Below the pieces are notes generated by a model. The model made no database searches and was not told the origin of the DNA. It was given only the letters and a program-made list of their open reading frames with translations. A stretch of DNA of 5,022 nucleotides from Thermococcus sp. (GTDB lineage: Archaea > Methanobacteriota_B > Thermococci > Thermococcales > Thermococcaceae). The stretch covers positions 1 to 5,022 of the forward strand of contig JALSNG010000019.1 in assembly GCA_026987155.1 (NCBI GenBank). Reading direction: 5' to 3'. The position numbers were made by a program, and so were the translations under genes. Below are positions 4,389-5,022 of this stretch, one piece after another; the first letter of the stretch is position 1, and the number at the start of each line of letters is the position of its first letter.

Positions 4389-4414
4389 TCTAAAAAAGAA
4401 GCTCAGTTTTTAGA
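4389..4414. repeat. AT-rich inverted repeat upstream of RuBisCO
   Basis: TCTAAAAA (4389-4396) and TTTTTAGA (4407-4414) are perfect 8-base inverted arms around a 10-base spacer. The site lies about 70 bases upstream of the RuBisCO TATA box. It could be a weak terminator hairpin, a regulator site or chance in AT-rich DNA. Confidence 0.4.
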
Positions 4415-4483
4415 GCATAGGTGAAGCAAAAACATCCTCAATGTTCGTTTAGAGATAGCAATGTAACAGAATTGAACCATAGA

Positions 4484-4493
4484 CTTTTTATAG
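4484..4493 (+). promoter_or_regulatory. Promoter of the RuBisCO gene
   Basis: CTTTTTATAG gives a TATA-like TTTTTATA, with initiation expected near 4514 and a leader of about 18 nt. The BRE side (CCATAGA) is weaker than that of the histone promoter. The strong ribosome site GGAGGTGA is at 4521-4528, 4 nt before the ATG. Confidence 0.65.
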
Positions 4494-4532
4494 GTGACGG
4501 TGCAACCTTTAGGCCACTCAGGAGGTGAAAGC

Positions 4533-5022
4533 ATGGTAGAGAAGTTTGACAAGATATACGACTACTACGTGGACAAGGGCTATGAGCCTAACAGAAAGAG
4601 AGAGGTGATAGCGGTCTTCAGGGTTACCCCGGCAAAGGGCTACACGATAGAGCAGGCAGCAGGAGCCGTTGCCGCCGAGAGCTCGACCGGAACCTGGACG
4701 ACGCTCTACGAGTGGTACGAGAGGGAGAGATGGGAGAGCCTCTCGGCGAAGGCCTACGACTTCGTTGACATGGGAGACGGAAGCTGGATAGTGAAGATAG
4801 CCTATCCCCTCGACATCTTCGAGGAGTTCAACATGCCGGCGTTTCTCGCGAGCGTAGCGGGGAACGTCTACGGAATGAAGCGCGTGGACTGGCTTCGTCT
4901 TGAGGACATTTACCTGCCCGAGAGGTTCCTGCGCGATTACCCCGGCCCGGCCTTTGGAATAGACGGGGTGAGGAAAAAGCTTGAGATCTATGACAGGCCC
5001 CTCTACGGTGTCGTTCCAAAGC
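4533..5022 (+). CDS. rbcL: Type III RuBisCO large subunit (partial, N-terminal 163 codons)
   Basis: Archaeal type III RuBisCO carboxylates ribulose 1,5-bisphosphate to two 3-phosphoglycerates. In Thermococcales it acts in AMP degradation after AMP phosphorylase and ribose-1,5-bisphosphate isomerase, not in a Calvin cycle. The visible part covers the N-terminal domain and the start of the barrel. Active-site residues are present: E49, T54 and W55 in AAESSTGTWT (spinach E60, T65, W66), N111 in AGNVYGMK (spinach N123), and K163 in GVVPK, equivalent to catalytic Lys175, as the last whole codon. The family is about 440 residues long, so roughly two thirds lie beyond the edge. The ATG at 4533 with GGAGGTGA upstream gives MVEKFDKIYDYYVDKGYEP, closely resembling the T. 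kodakarensis enzyme (TK2290) as I recall it. It is transcribed away from the histone gene. Confidence 0.97.
   Translation, partial: MVEKFDKIYDYYVDKGYEPNRKREVIAVFRVTPAKGYTIEQAAGAVAAESSTGTWTTLYEWYERERWESLSAKAYDFVDMGDGSWIVKIAYPLDIFEEFNMPAFLASVAGNVYGMKRVDWLRLEDIYLPERFLRDYPGPAFGIDGVRKKLEIYDRPLYGVVPK

Larger units (their letters stand above)
4142..4532. other. 391-base divergent intergenic region without a confident gene
   Basis: The stretch between the histone and RuBisCO starts holds the histone promoter on the left and the RuBisCO promoter on the right. About 265 bases between them (4218-4483) are unexplained. That middle part contains a 48-codon minus-strand open stretch lacking a start, a 34-codon plus-strand ORF behind AAGGAGG, and an AT-rich inverted repeat, each described separately. 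I found no tRNA and no complete C/D guide here. Confidence 0.6.

Noticed and set aside
1..5022. CRISPR array, insertion sequence, tRNA or rRNA
   Set aside because: No regularly spaced repeats, no transposase with terminal inverted repeats and no tRNA-like cloverleaf were seen by eye on either strand.

Overview
The window looks like chromosomal DNA from a hyperthermophilic euryarchaeon of the Thermococcales, most likely Thermococcus. The evidence is archaeal BRE/TATA promoters, GGAGGTGA-type ribosome binding sites, a TFB transcription factor, archaeal Gar1, an HMf-type histone and a type III RuBisCO. From memory, the gene order (inositol kinase, gar1, tfb2, phosphoesterase, histone B, RuBisCO) matches the Thermococcus kodakarensis neighbourhood around TK2285 to TK2290. 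No search was run.

Left block (1-2055, minus strand): a myo-inositol kinase-type PfkB protein, then a Nudix ADP-ribose pyrophosphatase, then a membrane-anchored NERD-domain protein that runs off the left edge. The Nudix stop and the NERD GTG start overlap by four bases (GTGA). The 83-base gap between the kinase and Nudix genes is not empty. On the minus strand it holds a nearly textbook box C/D guide sRNA (boxes C, D', C' and D, with two guides of exactly 12 nt). It lies in the 5' leader of the Nudix mRNA, and its D box is fused to the Nudix ribosome binding site. This is the main find of the window.

Middle block (2056-3897, plus strand): an AT-rich divergent promoter region, then a tight operon of gar1 (H/ACA RNP protein), a second-type TFB initiation factor starting with TTG, and a YfcE/MJ0936-type metallophosphoesterase. 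The operon meets the histone gene tail to tail across 40 bases.

Right block (3898-5022): a 67-residue archaeal histone on the minus strand with a very strong promoter, then 391 bases without a confident gene, then the first 163 codons of type III RuBisCO on the plus strand. The gap holds the two divergent promoters, a possible decayed coding fragment and a small AT-rich inverted repeat.

The window joins transcription initiation (TFB), chromatin (histone) and RNA modification (Gar1 and the C/D guide) with nucleotide and sugar metabolism: RuBisCO of the AMP pathway, inositol kinase and ADP-ribose hydrolase. No mobile element, CRISPR array, tRNA or rRNA was seen.
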